A stretch of DNA of 64,000 bases from contig CAVWLJ010000018.1 of the NCBI GenBank assembly GCA_963755755.1, positions 124,001 to 188,000 of the forward strand, in the 5' to 3' direction. The stretch comes from DATKNA01 sp963755755. Its GTDB lineage: Bacteria > Actinomycetota > Actinomycetes > Actinomycetales > Kineosporiaceae. Below are positions 48,869-58,681 of this stretch, one piece after another (position 1 is the first letter of the stretch; each line of letters begins with the position of its first letter). A model generated the notes under the pieces. That model did no database searches. It was not told the origin of the DNA and saw only the letters and a program-made list of their open reading frames with translations. The position numbers and the translations under genes are program-made.

Positions 48869-50440
48869 ATGACGACCCTTCGAGCCGGCGGCTCCACGGC
48901 GCCGGGCGAGCCCGCGCTCTTCGGCCCGTACCGGCCCGTGCACCGGATCGGCGAGGGCGGCATGGGCGTGGTCCACCTCGCTCTCGACGAGCAGGGCCGG
49001 GCGGTCGCGCTCAAGGTCCTGCGCGACCACGTGTGCGCCGACCCGGAGGCCCGGGCGCGGCTGCGGCGCGAGGTCGAGACGCTGCGCCGGGTCCGCTCGC
49101 CGCACGTCGCGGAGGTGCTCGGCGCCGACCTGGACGGCGAGCGGCCCTACCTGGCCACCCGGTTCGTCCCGGGCCGCACGCTCGAGGAGCACGTGCGCAG
49201 CCAGGGGCCGCTCGACATCGCGGACGTCGCCCGCATCGGCGTCGTGCTCGCGCAGGCGCTGACGGCGATCCACGGCGCCGGCGTCGTGCACCGCGACGTC
49301 AAGCCCGCCAACGTGCTGCTGCTCGACGGCGACCCGGTGCTCATCGACTTCGGCATCGCGCACCTCGCCGACGAGACCCGGCTCACCCGGGCCGGCCTGG
49401 TCATGGGGACGCCGGGGTACCTGTCGCCCGAGGTCGTCGCGGGCTGGCCGGTGACGCCGGCGACGGACTGGTGGGGCTGGGGCTCCACGCTCGCGTTCGC
49501 GGCGTCCGGCCGGTCGCCGTTCGGCACCGGCCCGCTCGAGGTGGTGCTCGACCGGGTCCGGCAGGGCCGGCCCGATCTCGCCGGCGTCGACCCGCGACTC
49601 GCCCCGGTGCTGGCCGCCGCGCTCTCCGCCGACCCGCAGCGGCGCCCCCCGGCCGGCGCCCTGGTCGCCATGCTCCAGCGCGCCGCCGCGGCTCCGATGC
49701 CGACCCGGGTCGACGTCGCGCCGACCACTCCGTTCGTGCCGGTGCCCGCCACCCGGCGCGAAGCCCAGCACCTGCCGCCGGCACCCGCGCCACTCGCGCT
49801 GCCGGTCGGTCGCCCCGAGCCGGCGGGCGCCGCGGCGAACGCCCGGGAGAGGGCTGGTCGACCGGGGTGCTGCTGGCCGCGCTCGCGGCGCTGGCCGGGG
49901 CCGCCGTCGTCGCGCCGGGCGCGACCTTCGTCGCATTCGTGGCGCTGACCGTGCTGGCCCGCACCGTCGACCGCACCGTCACCGGTCTGGCACGGCGGCA
50001 GTGGCAGCGGGGTCCGCGAACGAGCGACGGCGTCGTCGCCGTCGTCGCGCTGCCGTGGCGGCTTGCTCCTCGCGTGCACCGCGTCGGTCGCCGGCGCCGT
50101 CCTGCCGGCCGTCGTCGGGCTCGCGACGGCGTTCATCGCGGCGTCCGCCGTCACCGGGGGTGTGGACGCCCGGCCCGGCAGCGCGCCCGCGCTCGCCGCC
50201 GCGGCGGTCGCCGCCGCGCTCGTGGCGTGGTGGGGGCCCGGCGGCGGGTCGGTCCGGCGGGGCGCCCACCTCGTCGTCCGCGGGCTGACGCCGACCCGCG
50301 GCGCGGCCGGCGTCCTCGTCACCCTGCTGGTCGCGGGGGCGCTCCTCGCGGCCGGGGCCCGCGCCTCCGGCGTCCGGCCCGACCCGGCGCCCTTCCCCCG
50401 GCCCGAGCTGCCGTCCTGGGTGGTGTGGGGCCCGAGCTAG
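48869..50440 (+). CDS. Ser/Thr protein kinase with C-terminal multi-span membrane domain (frameshifted)
   Basis: Kinase domain about residues 18-270: GEGGMGVVHLA, VALKVLRDHV, HRDVKPANVLL, DFGIAHLADE, GTPGYLSPEV. After a Pro/Ala linker, and two shifts (near 49855 and 50062), come about five hydrophobic segments (GVLLAALAALAGAAVV, LLLACTASVAGAVLPAVVGL, AALVAWWGPGG, GVLVTLLVAGALLAAGA) instead of a sensor domain. The stop TAG overlaps the opposite-strand stop of the EAL gene in a CTAG. Confidence 0.87.
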
Positions 50441-52590
50441 ACCTCGACGGGCTCCGGCCGGCCGAAGAGGTAGCCCTGCGCGTGCTCGCAGCCGAGGCTC
50501 GCCAGCACGTCGCGCTGCTGCGTCGTCTCCACGCCCTCGGCCACGATGTCCACGCCGAGCCCCCGCGCGAGGCCGGTGAGCGCCTCGACGATCCGGTCGC
50601 ACTGCCGGTCCCGCCCGAGCCCGGCCGTGAAGGTGCGGTCGACCTTGATGCCGGCGACGGGCAGGTCGCGCAGGTGGGAGAGGGCGGAGAAGCCGGTGCC
50701 GAAGTCGTCCACCATGAGCCGGACGCCGAGCCGCTCGAGCTGGTGCAGCTGCCGGCGTCCGGCCGGTGCCGAACCGAGCATGACCGACTCGGTGAGCTCG
50801 ATGACCAGGCCCGACGGGTGCAGTCCGCTGTTCTTCAGGCTGTCCTCGACGTCGCCGAGCAGGTTCGCCCGCCGGACCTGGGAGGGGGAGACGTTGACGG
50901 CCACATAGCCGAGGCCTGGCGTCGCGACGGCGATCCGGGTGGCCTCCTCGAGCACCCAGCGGCCGACGGCGTCGATCAGACCGCTCTCCTCCGCCACCGG
51001 CAGGAACCAGGCCGGCGGCAGGAGGCCGCGCTCGGGGTGCTCCCAGCGCACCAGCGCCTCGCGCCCGACGACCCGGCCCGTCGTGAGGTCGACGATGGGC
51101 TGCAGGTGGAGGCGCAGCTCGTCGCGGACGAGGGCGGTGCGCAGCGCGTCCTCGATGTCGAACCGGTCGAGGGCCAGCCGGCGCAGCTCGTCGTCCGCGA
51201 GGTCCCAGCCGCCCTGGCCGTTCGTCTTCGCCCGGTGCAGCGCGGCTCCGGCGTCCCGGAGCAGGGCGGCGGCGCCGCGGTGCCCGAGCGGGTCGCCCTC
51301 CCGGGAGACCGCGATGCCGACGGATGCCGTCGGGACGACGGCGCGGCCGTCGAGCAGGACCGGCTCGGCCAGCGCGCCGAGCACGCGCTCGGCGACGCCG
51401 ACGGCCTCGTCCTCGTCCCGGACGTCGTCGCACACGATCGCGAACTCGTCGCCGGAGAGACGTGCCGCGGTGTCGCTGCCGCGGAGCGCGACCTGGAGCC
51501 GTTCGGCGACCTCGACGAGCACGACGTCCCCGAGGTCGGGCCCGACGCTGTCGTTGACGACGCCGAAGCGGTCGAGGTCCAGCGTGAGGACCGCGACCCG
51601 GGTGCCGGCGCGGCGGGCCCGGTCGAGGGCCTTCGCGACCCGGTCCAGGCCCAGGGTGCGGTTCGGCAGGCCGGTCAGCGGGTCGTGCAGGGCCTGGTGC
51701 TCGAGCATCTCCAGCGCGAGCCGGGTCTCGGTGAGGTCGGTGACCTGGAGCAGGGCGTGACCGGGGCGGCCGCTGTCGTCCGGGACGGCGACGAGCGTCA
51801 CCGATGCCCAGACCGTCTCGCCGGTCACCCGCTGGAACCGCCGCTCCACGTCGAACCGCTCGCGCTCGCCGGCGGCGAGGCGTTGCAGGAGGTCGACCTC
51901 CGGGGCTCCGTCCGGGCCCTCGAGATCGTGCAGGTGCAGGCCGACGAACTCCGACGGAGGGCGCCCCAGCATCCGGGCCAGAGCGGGGTTGACGTGCAGG
52001 AGTCGCCCGTCGAGCGCGACCGCCCCCAGGCCGGTGCTGGAGTGCTCGGTCAGCGCCAGCATGTGCTGCTCCGCGCGGAGCAGGGCGCGCTGCAGCCGCC
52101 CGCCCGCCGCCTCGACCACCCGCTCCGGGCTCTCTCCGTCGCCGGACTGACCGGCCTCCGGCTCCGCGCTGACCGTGGAGACCAGTGCGGCGACGGGCCC
52201 GCCGTAGGGCGCGATGGGCACGGTCGTGACGAGCACTTCACCCTGTTCGGCGTCGGCTCCCCGGTGCGCGCCAGGGCGCCCCTCGCCGCTCAGGTCGAGC
52301 ACGGTCTGCTGCAGCCGCCCCCGGCGCATGGCGGACGCCGCGGCCGTCGCGAGCGCGGCCACCGGGTCGGAGCCGAGCAGCGCCTTGGCGGCGGCGTTCA
52401 CGCACACCGGCCGACCGTCGGGTCGCTGGACGACGATGCCGACGCTGACGGCGTCGAGCAGCGCGTCGAGCAGGTCGGGGACGAGCGGAACCTCGTCCTG
52501 CGGTACGAGCTCGCCGGAGAGGTCCGCTTCGTCCTCCGGGTGCTCGTGCGGTCCGCGCAGGCGGACATGGCGCGGTCCCCGGATGAGCAT
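50437..52590 (-). CDS. PAS-GGDEF-EAL protein, probable c-di-GMP phosphodiesterase
   Basis: 717 residues, intact. Two PAS-like regions (about 30-120 and 165-290), GGDEF domain about 300-460, EAL domain about 470-715. The cyclase site reads RLSGDEF, so the first Gly is Ser. EAL residues look complete: GREALVRWEHP, NVSPSQ, IELTES, VDDFGTGFSALSHL, IKVDRTF, VAEGVET. Net c-di-GMP degradation is therefore likely, with the GGDEF part perhaps regulatory or weakly active. No membrane span. Relevant to the c-di-GMP-binding RsiG in this window. Confidence 0.92.
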   Translation of the reverse strand: MLIRGPRHVRLRGPHEHPEDEADLSGELVPQDEVPLVPDLLDALLDAVSVGIVVQRPDGRPVCVNAAAKALLGSDPVAALATAAASAMRRGRLQQTVLDLSGEGRPGAHRGADAEQGEVLVTTVPIAPYGGPVAALVSTVSAEPEAGQSGDGESPERVVEAAGGRLQRALLRAEQHMLALTEHSSTGLGAVALDGRLLHVNPALARMLGRPPSEFVGLHLHDLEGPDGAPEVDLLQRLAAGERERFDVERRFQRVTGETVWASVTLVAVPDDSGRPGHALLQVTDLTETRLALEMLEHQALHDPLTGLPNRTLGLDRVAKALDRARRAGTRVAVLTLDLDRFGVVNDSVGPDLGDVVLVEVAERLQVALRGSDTAARLSGDEFAIVCDDVRDEDEAVGVAERVLGALAEPVLLDGRAVVPTASVGIAVSREGDPLGHRGAAALLRDAGAALHRAKTNGQGGWDLADDELRRLALDRFDIEDALRTALVRDELRLHLQPIVDLTTGRVVGREALVRWEHPERGLLPPAWFLPVAEESGLIDAVGRWVLEEATRIAVATPGLGYVAVNVSPSQVRRANLLGDVEDSLKNSGLHPSGLVIELTESVMLGSAPAGRRQLHQLERLGVRLMVDDFGTGFSALSHLRDLPVAGIKVDRTFTAGLGRDRQCDRIVEALTGLARGLGVDIVAEGVETTQQRDVLASLGCEHAQGYLFGRPEPVEV

Positions 52591-52699
52591 GCTGAACTCC
52601 CTCGAACGATTACGCGCAGTCTAGGAATGGTGACGTTGAGCTTCAGGCGTTGTGGCGTCGTCAGAACAGTCGATTGGGAGGTCGACCGGCGGGACGGCG

Positions 52700-53503
52700 C
52701 TACGCTGGCGAGCGCCGGGCACCGCTCCGGCGTCGCCGGCCGGCATGGCGCAACTGGCAGCGCACCCGACTTGTAATCGGGCGGTTCCGGGTTCGAATCC
52801 CGGTGCCGGCTCCCTCTTCCCAGGTCAGGGCCTTTTGGCTGACTTGCTGCCCGCCCGGCGGCACACTTTGGACGCCTTTCGAGGACACGGGCGAATCCGG
52901 ACCAGGGAGGATGCCTTCCAGCACGTCGGCGGTCTGGCGGTCCGTCAGGCGCCGGCCGAGGTAGCGGTCCTGGGTCATGCTCACCTGCGCGTGCCCGAGC
53001 TGATCGCTGATCCTGCGGGTGGTCACGTTGGCGTCATCGAGGAAGCTCGCCACGGTCTTGCGCAGGGTGTGCGTCACCAGCCCGTCCATCGCGAGCTGAT
53101 CGCGGACCTCCCGCCACGCCCGGCGGACGTTGTTCGGATCACGCCACCCGCCGAGAGAGTCCGGAAACACCGGCTCCGCACCCGGACCGATCACCGCGCG
53201 ACGCTCACGCAGCATGTCCACCGCCCACTCCGGCAGCGGCACGATCCGGTCACCCCGCTTGCCGGACTCCGTGGAGGGCAGGCGCAGCAGGCCCGTGCCC
53301 GTGCGGCGCACCTGCCGCCAGCAGATGTCCGGCGTGCCCCCATCGAGATCCACCTCCGTCCACCCGAGCGCGAGGCATTCTCCGACACGGCAGCCGGTTG
53401 CGAGCATCAGCCGGGTCAGGTCGGGCAGGTCCCAGCGCCGAGCGGCGTCGTTGCCTCCCACGGCGTCCAGCCACTGCCGGCGCTCATCTGCGGTCAGTGC
53501 TCG
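52700..53503 (-). pseudogene. int: Tyrosine integrase, N-terminally truncated
   Basis: Only the catalytic domain remains: ALTADERRQWLDAVGG, TGCRVGECLALGWTEVDLDG (first Arg), HTLRKTVASFLDDANVTTRR (H-x-x-R) and MTQDRYLGRR (Tyr nucleophile). The arm-binding and core-binding domains, about 170 residues, are missing; upstream the sequence changes directly to RepSA. The reading frame runs on through the antisense of the whole tRNA gene to a stop at 52700, so the integrated form has a tRNA-derived tail (GIRTRNRPITSRV). Confidence 0.8.
52739..52811 (+). tRNA. tRNA-Thr (anticodon TGT)
   Basis: 73 bases fold into a full cloverleaf: acceptor GCCGGCA/TGCCGGC, D-arm GCGC/GCGC, anticodon arm CCCGA-CTTGTAA-TCGGG with TGT, T-arm CCGGG-TTCGAAT-CCCGG. 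CCA is not encoded. Its 3' end is the likely attachment site of the element that follows. Confidence 0.95.
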
Positions 53504-53738
53504 GGGCGCAGGAGGGGCAGACGGCGGCTCGGGTGGAACCGCACGGAAGGTCCACGACCTCCGTCTCCCCCGTGTCGAGATTGACGCGGCGCATGGCCAG
53601 GGGCCGGACGCAGACTCCGAACTCCACGGCGGTCTCCCGCAGCACGTCCCGGGCACGAGGTTGGCGAGCCCGATCCGCACGTGATCCCGGCGGCACCTCG
53701 TCCGTCTCGTTGGTGATCGTGGCGGTGGTCGCGGTCAT
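53484..53738 (-). pseudogene. RepSA-type replication initiator, N-terminal remnant
   Basis: 84 residues starting MTATTATITNETDEVPPGSR. The segment MRRVNLDTGETEVVDLPCGS followed by AAVCPSCA is the conserved N-terminal Cys motif of RepSA of Streptomyces AICEs, where about 350 more residues should follow. Here it stops within a few codons inside the integrase fragment. Its ATG overlaps the stop of the membrane protein gene. Confidence 0.7.
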
Positions 53739-54173
53739 GCCGCCCTCCCCGTACCCGTGGTGTTCGTCGTGGTTGCCCGGGTCGCGCTTGTGCCGGCCGA
53801 GGGTTCGTCGACGGGGCGGGGACGTGGGTTGGCGAGGTGAGCACGGAGCAGCGCCTCGTGCCTCCGCAGCGCCCGAGGCGTGCCGATCAGGACGACGTAG
53901 GCGAGCAGGGCCCCGCCGAAGGCGAGGACGGCGGCGAAGCCGGCGGCGAGCTGCCACCACGAGACGCCGACCGCGACGTGGGCCGCCGCGGCGCCGATAG
54001 CCTCGACGGCGACGAACCCGACGTTCCACGCGACGGCGCGCCAGGTGGGCAGCTCCGGGGAAATGCCCACTGCCGTTGCTCGGCCGGGGCGCCGCGTACG
54101 TCCACCAGCCCTCGCGCCAACTGGTCGAGCCGGGGCGGTGATACTTGCCGGTCCGGTCGTAGTAGCCGCTCAC
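53735..54173 (-). CDS. Small membrane protein of the integrative element (frameshifted)
   Basis: N-terminus SGYYDRTGKYHRPGSTSWRE then WWTYAAPRPSNGSG in one frame, continuing SPELPTWRAVAWNVGFVAVE and two membrane segments (to about AYVVLIGTPRALRRHEA) in another. About 145 residues. The place between RepSA and TraSA is usual for SpdB-like spread proteins, but similarity is weak. Start and stop both overlap neighbours by four bases. Confidence 0.6.
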
Positions 54174-55794
54174 GCTGCACTCCTCTCCACCTCGTTGCCG
54201 TCCGCGAGGCCGGCCGACAGGTGGCCGACGTGTTCGGCGACCAGGTCAGCGATGTGGTCGTCGGTGACGTGGCTGAACCGCACCCGTGCCGGGCGCCGGG
54301 TCGGGCGAGGTGTCGTCGTGGACGTGGGCGACGCCGGGCAGCGCGCGGGGGATGGTGGAGGCGTCAGCGCCTCGGTCGCGGGCGGACTCGCCGAGGACGA
54401 GGTCGGTCTGTTCCGGCTCGGCCAGGCGCATGGCGATGCGGGTGGGGAACAGGTCCCGGAACGGGATGACGTCTTTGCGGGGGTCGACCACGGCGGCGAC
54501 GACGGCGAACCCGGGCACCCGGCCCTTCGCCAGCAGTCGGGACAGCGCGGAGGAGGCGCGCTGCTTGAGGCCGCGGTCGGGGTTGTGGGCGGTGAGGTCG
54601 GCGACCTCGTCGACCAGGACGATGACGAACGGGTCCTCCACCGTCGGGAGGTGGGAGCGGGTGACGCCGGCGAGGCGGTCGGCGCGGGCGTCCATGTAGG
54701 CGGCGGCGTCCTCGAGCAGCGCCACCATCGCCTCGGGGGAGGAGTCTTCGTAGCGGGCGAACAGGGGTTGTCCGGCGCGGAACTCCATGCCGCCCTTGGG
54801 GTCGACCACCCACAGCGCGACCAGCCCGGCCCGGATCAGCGGGGTGAGGAGCCGGACCAGGGACCACAGCACCGAGCCCTTCCCGGCCCCGGTGGAGCCG
54901 GCAACCAGGACGTGGGTGGCGACCAAGTTCAGCAGCCAGGGGGCCCCGTCCTCGCTGCGTCCGAGCTGCAGCGCCCGCAGCACGTCGAGCGCGTCCCTTC
55001 CCGATGGCGCGGAGACTCCGCACGGGCCGACGAGAACATCCGACTCCGTATAGGCGTCCTGAGCGTCAGCCACGGTGAGGGACGGCGCGGCCGGTTGCAC
55101 AGCCACTCCGGCGTCGGGGAGCGGTGGCAGCGGTGCGGGCGGGATCGGGTCGGTCAGGGGTCGCGGACGAAGAAGCGGACCAACACCCGGCCCGGGCCGT
55201 CCTCACGGACCGAGCAGCGCAGCGCCCGGTACAGGTGCCTCAGCCCTTCGGCGGCGTCGGCCACGTCCTGGGGAATCTGCCCCGCTGCCAGCCGCAGCCG
55301 CAAGTGTCCACGGTGCCGTTGGCGCGGATCGACTCGACCTGGGGCAGGTACTCGGTGTCGTCGTGGCGGACGATCAGCCCGCAGCCGTCCATCGCCTCCC
55401 GCCACCGGCCCCGGTACACCCGATGCCAGCGCCACAGGCCTCGGGCGGGCTCTCCGATGACCTGGGCGAACGAGACTGGGCGCAGCACCCACGGCCACGC
55501 CAGCAGCGCGCCCAGTGTCAGGACGGCGAGGACGCCGGTGCGGAACAGCCCGTGACCGCCGAGCCGACGCCACAACCACGCGGCCGCGAGCAGGACGAGG
55601 GTGGCTGGCCAGTACCGGACCCCGATCCGCAGCGGGGTCAAGATGAGACGGGCGAACAGGCGCAGGGTCAGCCCGGTCAGGGTGACCCACAGCGGGACGT
55701 GGACACGGTCCCGGCGAATCAAGCCGGGCTCGATGACCGCGACGATGGGTTGGGAGTCGGTGCGGAGGCCGGACTGCTTGGTCACCGGCTTCAC
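54170..55794 (-). CDS. traSA: TraSA/FtsK-SpoIIIE-type conjugal DNA translocase (frameshifted)
   Basis: About 540 residues. Two membrane spans (YWPATLVLLAAAWLW and LAVLTLGALLAWPWV), then a linker and the FtsK motor: Walker A VAGSTGAGKGSVLWS, VDPKGGMEF, Walker B FVIVLVDEVADL, RIAMRLAEPEQTDLVLGESA. AICE Tra proteins pump double-stranded DNA to the recipient hyphae as hexamers. Shifts near 55305, 55155 (a C-run deletion creates the apparent stop after RFFVRDP) and 54300. GTG 55794 follows a ribosome-site-poor region. Confidence 0.85.
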
Positions 55795-55999
55795 GCGGCA
55801 CCTCCGGGCAACGCGGCAACAGTCGCGTCGAGGGAGCCGACTGGCAAGGTGAGGTCGGCGAGGCAGTGGCGGGCGGCGGCAGCGACGGCGCGGGCATCGT
55901 CCGCGAGCCCGGCGCGCCTACGCCGCGACGCGATCAACCGCGCCGTGCACGAGCGCGGCATGACCTACGCCGCCGTCGCCGACGCCATCGGTCTGTCTA

Positions 56000-57723
56000 C
56001 CTGAATCTTGCATGATCTTGCTGCGTGGCATGAACGGGAAAGTGCTCCTGACCTGGAACGATGGGACTTGTCGAGGGTCCTGATCGCGCCAAGCAAGGAG
56101 CACTTCCGGGGTGAAGCGTAGACGGCTGTGTCCGCGGGTGAGGGTCGACGCGCGCGGGGCGTCGGCGCTGTCACAGGCCGGCGGGGTCCTGCTGGTGGAG
56201 ACGATCCGCGCCGCGGACCTGGATGAGGGCCTGTCGAGGGCGTTGGCGCCGTGGCGCAAGCCCGGCGCGGTCCACGACCCGGCGAAGGTGCTGCTGGATC
56301 TGGCGGTCGCTGTCGCTCTGGGTGGGGACTGCCTGGCCGACGCCGCGGTCGTACGCGCGGAGCCGGCCTTGTTCGGTCTCGTGGCGTCCGACGCCACGAT
56401 CTGCCGCACCATCGCCGCCCTGGCACGCGACGCCCGGACCACCGAGGCCGTGCTGGCCGCGGTCGACCAGGCGCGGGCGGCGGCCCGGGCGCGGGTGTGG
56501 CGGCTGGCCGAGCAGCGCGCACCAGATCACGACGTGACCGCCGCGCGGCCGCTGGTCGTCGACGTCGACGGCGTCCTGGTCACCGCGCACTCGGAGAAGG
56601 AGCAGGCCGCGCCAACCTTCAAGAAGGGCTTCGGGCATCACCCCCTCGTCGCGTTCGTCGACCACGGCCCGCAGGGCACCGGCGAGCCGGTCGGGGTGCT
56701 GCTGCGCCGCGGGAACGCCGGCTCGAACACTGCCGCCGACCACGTCACGGTGTTGCGGCAGGCGCTGCGGCAACTGCCCGGGGTGAACGCCTCGGCCCGC
56801 TCGCTCGGGCGCACGGTCCTGGTGCGGATCGACGGCGCCGGCTGCTCGCACGCCGTGCTGGACTATCTGCACGCCCGCAAACTCGGCTACTCGGTCGGGT
56901 TCACCCTGCCCGACACGACCGCCGAGCTGCTCGAACGCATCCCGGAGTCGGCGTGGACCGACGCCTATGACAGTGAGGGTCACGTGCGCGAGGGCGCGAT
57001 GGTCGCCGAGCTGACCGGGCTGCTGGACCTGAGCGGATGGCCCCCCGCGATGCGCGTCATCGTCCGGAAGGAGCGGCCGCATCCGGGCGCGCAGCTGCGA
57101 ATCACCGACGTCAATGGGTGGCGGGTGACCGCGTTCGCCACGAACACCCCGGCCGGTGGACCCGGTAGTCAGCTGCCCGAGCTGGAGCTGCGGCACCGCC
57201 GCCGCGCCCGCGCCGAGGACCGGATCCGGTGCATGAAAGACAGCGGCCTGCGCAACCTGCCGCTGCACGGCTTCGACGCCAACCGGATCTGGCTCGCCGT
57301 CGTCGCCCTGGCCGCCGATCTGGTCGCGTGGATGCAGACCCTCGCGCTGCACGACCACGCCGCCCGCCGCTGGGAACCCAAGCGGCTCCGGCTGCGGATC
57401 TTCTCCCTCGCCGGCGTCCTGGCTGCCACCGCCCGGACCGTGACCGCGCACCTGTCCGCCCGCAGCCCCTGGGCCGACCTGGCCGTCCAGGCCCTGACCC
57501 GGCTCCGCGCGATCACCGCCGCCACAACCACCGGCTGACCCCCGCCGGCCAGACTCCCGTCCCGACCACCCCGCGCATCGCCTCGGCCGTGGAAGCCGAC
57601 GACACCCGGACCGCCACCGGCCGCCTCTTCACGCCATGTCAGACCCGAGCATCAGAATCAACCCGAGCCGGCGCCCGAACCCGCCGCCCAACACTTACAC
57701 GGCAAGATCATGAAAGATCGAGG
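56000..57723 (+). mobile_element. IS1380-family insertion sequence, complete
   Basis: 1724 bp bounded by imperfect inverted repeats: left CCTGAATCTTGCATGATCTT, right (reverse complement) CCTCGATCTTTCATGATCTT, 17 of 20 matching. CTA stands on both sides (55997-55999, 57724-57726) as a target duplication. One intact transposase gene. The 180 bases after the gene are non-coding IS DNA. Confidence 0.85.
56111..57538 (+). CDS. IS1380 family transposase
   Basis: 475 residues, intact. DDE family with VVDVDGVLVTAHSEKEQAAP (first Asp region), a Lys/Gly-rich FKKGFGHHPLVAFVDHG and VLVRIDGAGCSHAVLDYLHA (second Asp). The C-terminal RAEDRIRCMKDSGLRNLPLH has the late Glu of the Y-x-x-R/E region. GTG 56111 follows AAGGAG. 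Full length for the family, so probably active. Confidence 0.92.
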   Translation: MKRRRLCPRVRVDARGASALSQAGGVLLVETIRAADLDEGLSRALAPWRKPGAVHDPAKVLLDLAVAVALGGDCLADAAVVRAEPALFGLVASDATICRTIAALARDARTTEAVLAAVDQARAAARARVWRLAEQRAPDHDVTAARPLVVDVDGVLVTAHSEKEQAAPTFKKGFGHHPLVAFVDHGPQGTGEPVGVLLRRGNAGSNTAADHVTVLRQALRQLPGVNASARSLGRTVLVRIDGAGCSHAVLDYLHARKLGYSVGFTLPDTTAELLERIPESAWTDAYDSEGHVREGAMVAELTGLLDLSGWPPAMRVIVRKERPHPGAQLRITDVNGWRVTAFATNTPAGGPGSQLPELELRHRRRARAEDRIRCMKDSGLRNLPLHGFDANRIWLAVVALAADLVAWMQTLALHDHAARRWEPKRLRLRIFSLAGVLAATARTVTAHLSARSPWADLAVQALTRLRAITAATTTG

Positions 57724-58444
57724 CTAAGGGCCGGATCACGCAGATCAGGCAGAGCGCTCCGCCTACCGAACGCGCCTTCTTCGGCGTTGGCCCGGTCACC
57801 GTTGCGATCCCCGAACGACGCATCGGTAATCGCCCGTTCCCGGTACTATCTGCCGAGGACACCCTGTCCGCGCAGCTTCTCACCGAGCTGCTCGATGACC
57901 TCAACCTGGCGGTGGTGCCGGCGCGGGTGCCGCCGGAGGGCGGGTGGCTCGCCCCGGACGTCGACGTCGTCGCCATCTGCGGACCGAAGTCATCGCCCAC
58001 GATCGCCCAGGTTCTCGAGGCGGACGCTCTGCTCCGGTTCGAGCAGGAAGATGACGCTGACTGGTTCATCGCGGATCGCGCGACGGGGGAGACCTGGCGC
58101 TCAGGGATGGACCAGGCGCCGAACCGGGCGGCGGACGTCGCCTACGTCGGCCGCACTCCCCACGACGGCGGATACCTCCTCGTCATTGCCGGCGTCCACG
58201 CGATCGGGTCTCTAGGTGCCGTTACTTGGCTGCGGGAGCACTTGGCCGAGCTGCACTCCACGACCGAGGGAAAGGCGTTCGGCATGGTTATCGGGAGTAC
58301 CTACGACGGGCTGACGATCGTACGTGGACCCTACGACCCCACTTGGGACAAGAGCGCGGGTCTTGGAATTGTTGGTGGTTGCCGGCCTGCGTGTTTGCTT
58401 GGCGGGGTGAGCGGATCTGCGCACTAATACGGCAGCGGGACTTG

Positions 58445-58680
58445 TGATCTATGTTCTGGTGGCCGGGCCGGAGCGGCGGCGCGAATTCGACATCGGCGGG
58501 GATACCTGCGCCCGCACCGGGTCGGGTCGGCGATCCAGGACCGCAGCAGGTAGAGCCGGACATCCAAAGCGCCCGACCAGCCGCGCAAGGCGTAGCCGAG
58601 GAACAGCCCGATCTGGCTGTTTCGACCCTCCCAGGGATCGGCCAGGATCCCGCTCGACGCGGACCCGAAATCAGTGCCCG
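58445..58680 (-). pseudogene. IS701-family transposase relic
   Basis: Minus-strand reading gives GRNSQIGLFLGYALRGWSGA, then LDVRLYLLRSWIADPTRC and, in the next frame, GIPADVEFAPP. This is the conserved N-SQIG-x-FL-x-Y...LYLP-x-SW...D-x-x-RC-x-x-AGIP block of IS701 transposases. Only about 80 residues remain and the rest of the element is absent. Confidence 0.6.
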
Positions 58681-58681
58681 G

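Larger units (their letters stand above)
52812..58427. mobile_element. Decayed AICE-type integrative element at tRNA-Thr
   Basis: Gene set and order from the tRNA are those of actinomycete integrative conjugative elements: integrase, RepSA, small membrane protein, TraSA/FtsK translocase, HTH protein. The integrase and RepSA are truncated into each other and the HTH gene carries an IS, so the element is unlikely to excise or replicate. I did not see a second copy of the tRNA 3' end (attR) by eye, so the right boundary is approximate. Confidence 0.7.
55849..58427 (+). pseudogene. HTH-type AICE regulator gene interrupted by an IS1380-family element
   Basis: 5' part (55849-55999): RRDAINRAVHERGMTYAAVA then DAIGL, an HTH. 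Joining base 55999 to base 57727 (dropping the IS and one CTA copy) restores one frame: GLSKGRITQIRQSAPPTERA, then FFGVGPVTVAIPER. It continues through DVDVVAICGPKSSPTIAQVL, a GYLLVIAGVHAIGSLGAVTW segment and KAFGMVIGSTYDG to the stop at 58427. This is a regulator-like family often seen beside tra genes of AICEs. The first bases overlap a shorter antisense frame. The upstream start is uncertain. Confidence 0.75.

Noticed and set aside
48862..52776. A 1304-residue open frame on the plus strand
   Set aside because: It lies antisense to the EAL gene and out of frame with the kinase; its text is Arg/Ala/Gly/His-rich shadow sequence without any motif, a common result of 75% GC.
55791..55963. Short minus-strand frame upstream of traSA
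   Set aside because: It overlaps the HTH gene on the plus strand, whose frame is supported by the restored protein across the IS; the minus frame has no recognised motif.
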